Source: Bacteroidales bacterium UBA5287
Lineage (GTDB): Bacteria > Bacteroidota > Bacteroidia > Bacteroidales > Dysgonomonadaceae
Direction: 5' to 3'
Assembly: GCA_002411345.1 (NCBI GenBank)
Contig: DHSL01000025.1
Span: 1 to 64,000, forward strand
Length of the DNA: 64,000 nucleotides
Shown: positions 63,763-64,000 of the stretch, piece after piece
Numbering within the stretch: the stretch's first letter is position 1
Layout: every line of letters begins with the position of its first letter
Program-made: the position numbers and the translations under genes
The notes under the pieces: generated by a model
The model's input: only the letters and a program-made list of their open reading frames with translations
The model's database searches: none
What the model was told of the DNA's origin: nothing

Positions 63763-64000
63763 ATGAAAACAAAGAAAACAATTTTGAGCATAGCAATAGT
63801 AACATTGCTGTCTATGCTAAGTTTACCAGCTTTTTCACAAGTTAAATTTGGAGTAAAAGCAGATGTTGGTCTTAATAATCCGACATTTAGTACAAGTTCA
63901 GTAAAAGTTGAGAACATGACTTCTTACAGTATTGGACCGACAATTGAAGCAATGTTTCCCTCTGGTGGAATGCGATTAGGATTAGAAGCATCACTTTTAT
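63763..64000 (+). CDS. Outer membrane beta-barrel protein (N-terminal part)
   Basis: The gene runs off the window: 79 codons are visible. The start gives a signal peptide (MKTKKTILSIAIVTLLSMLS then LPAFSQ). The mature part begins VKFGVKADVGLNNPTF and continues with YSIGPTIEAMFPSGGMRLGLEASLL, alternating strands as in the PorT/OMP_b-brl family of small 8-strand barrels common in Bacteroidetes. Function is not predictable from the fragment. Confidence 0.75.
   Translation, partial: MKTKKTILSIAIVTLLSMLSLPAFSQVKFGVKADVGLNNPTFSTSSVKVENMTSYSIGPTIEAMFPSGGMRLGLEASLL

Noticed and set aside
1..64000. CRISPR arrays, insertion sequences, phage genes, toxin-antitoxin or restriction systems
   Set aside because: No regularly spaced direct repeats, transposases, integrases or nuclease-methylase pairs were seen in the genes or gaps.

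Overview
The window looks like chromosomal DNA of an anaerobic or facultative Bacteroidales bacterium (Bacteroidetes). The evidence is low GC, promoter boxes of the TAnnTTTG type in front of many transcription units, weak Shine-Dalgarno sites, lipoprotein and twin-arginine signals on sugar enzymes, many glycoside hydrolases, a fumarate reductase/succinate dehydrogenase operon of the three-subunit Bacteroides type, and a subtilase with a possible type IX sorting tail. I cannot name the genus from the sequence alone.

Region 1 (1-24,907, all + strand) is a polysaccharide-use locus dominated by alpha-L-rhamnosidases. It opens with the tail of a cut-off gene, then a DUF4855 lipoprotein, a twin-arginine FAD oxidoreductase and a twin-arginine DUF4434 protein. 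After a 668-base gap holding a hairpin, a possible gene remnant and a promoter-like box comes a tightly spaced run of eight further genes behind a NodB-like exported protein: a GH106-like enzyme, a cytoplasmic AraA/FucI-like sugar isomerase, GH78, a serine acyl-esterase, a GH127-type beta-L-arabinofuranosidase, and three more GH78 enzymes. The likely target is a rhamnose- and arabinose-containing, partly esterified plant or algal glycan such as rhamnogalacturonan. No SusC/SusD pair, sensor or rhamnose catabolic genes are in the window, so uptake and control must lie elsewhere.

Region 2 (24,908-34,165) adds a clan GH-A lipoprotein on the minus strand, a GH2 beta-galactosidase with an N-terminal ricin-type lectin domain behind the best promoter in the window, and three exported enzymes of sugar oxidoreduction: two Gfo/Idh/MocA dehydrogenases and one xylose-isomerase-like TIM barrel. 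The last three resemble parts of the keto-sugar glycoside-cleavage route known from gut Bacteroides.

Region 3 (34,280-43,437) is mixed: tRNA-Ser(CGA), a zinc peptidase lipoprotein, a probable ATP-grasp enzyme of unknown substrate, a GH123-like lipoprotein, a D-lactate/glycolate-type FAD/Fe-S dehydrogenase, and tRNA-Gly(CCC). Region 4 (43,219-47,353) is a TolC / membrane-fusion / MFS drug export operon with a roughly 200-base leader that may encode a 34-residue peptide.

Region 5 (47,487-64,000) is core genome: tRNA-Pro(CGG), an Lrp-type regulator, an operon of subtilase-xseA-xseB-ispD, pepD with a small membrane protein, a flippase-like membrane protein of the MprF N-terminal family, rsmA, corA, the close-packed trpS / DUF2156 / GNAT operon, the fumarate reductase operon ending in a textbook terminator, and the start of an outer-membrane beta-barrel gene. 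I saw no insertion sequence, phage, CRISPR array or defence system.
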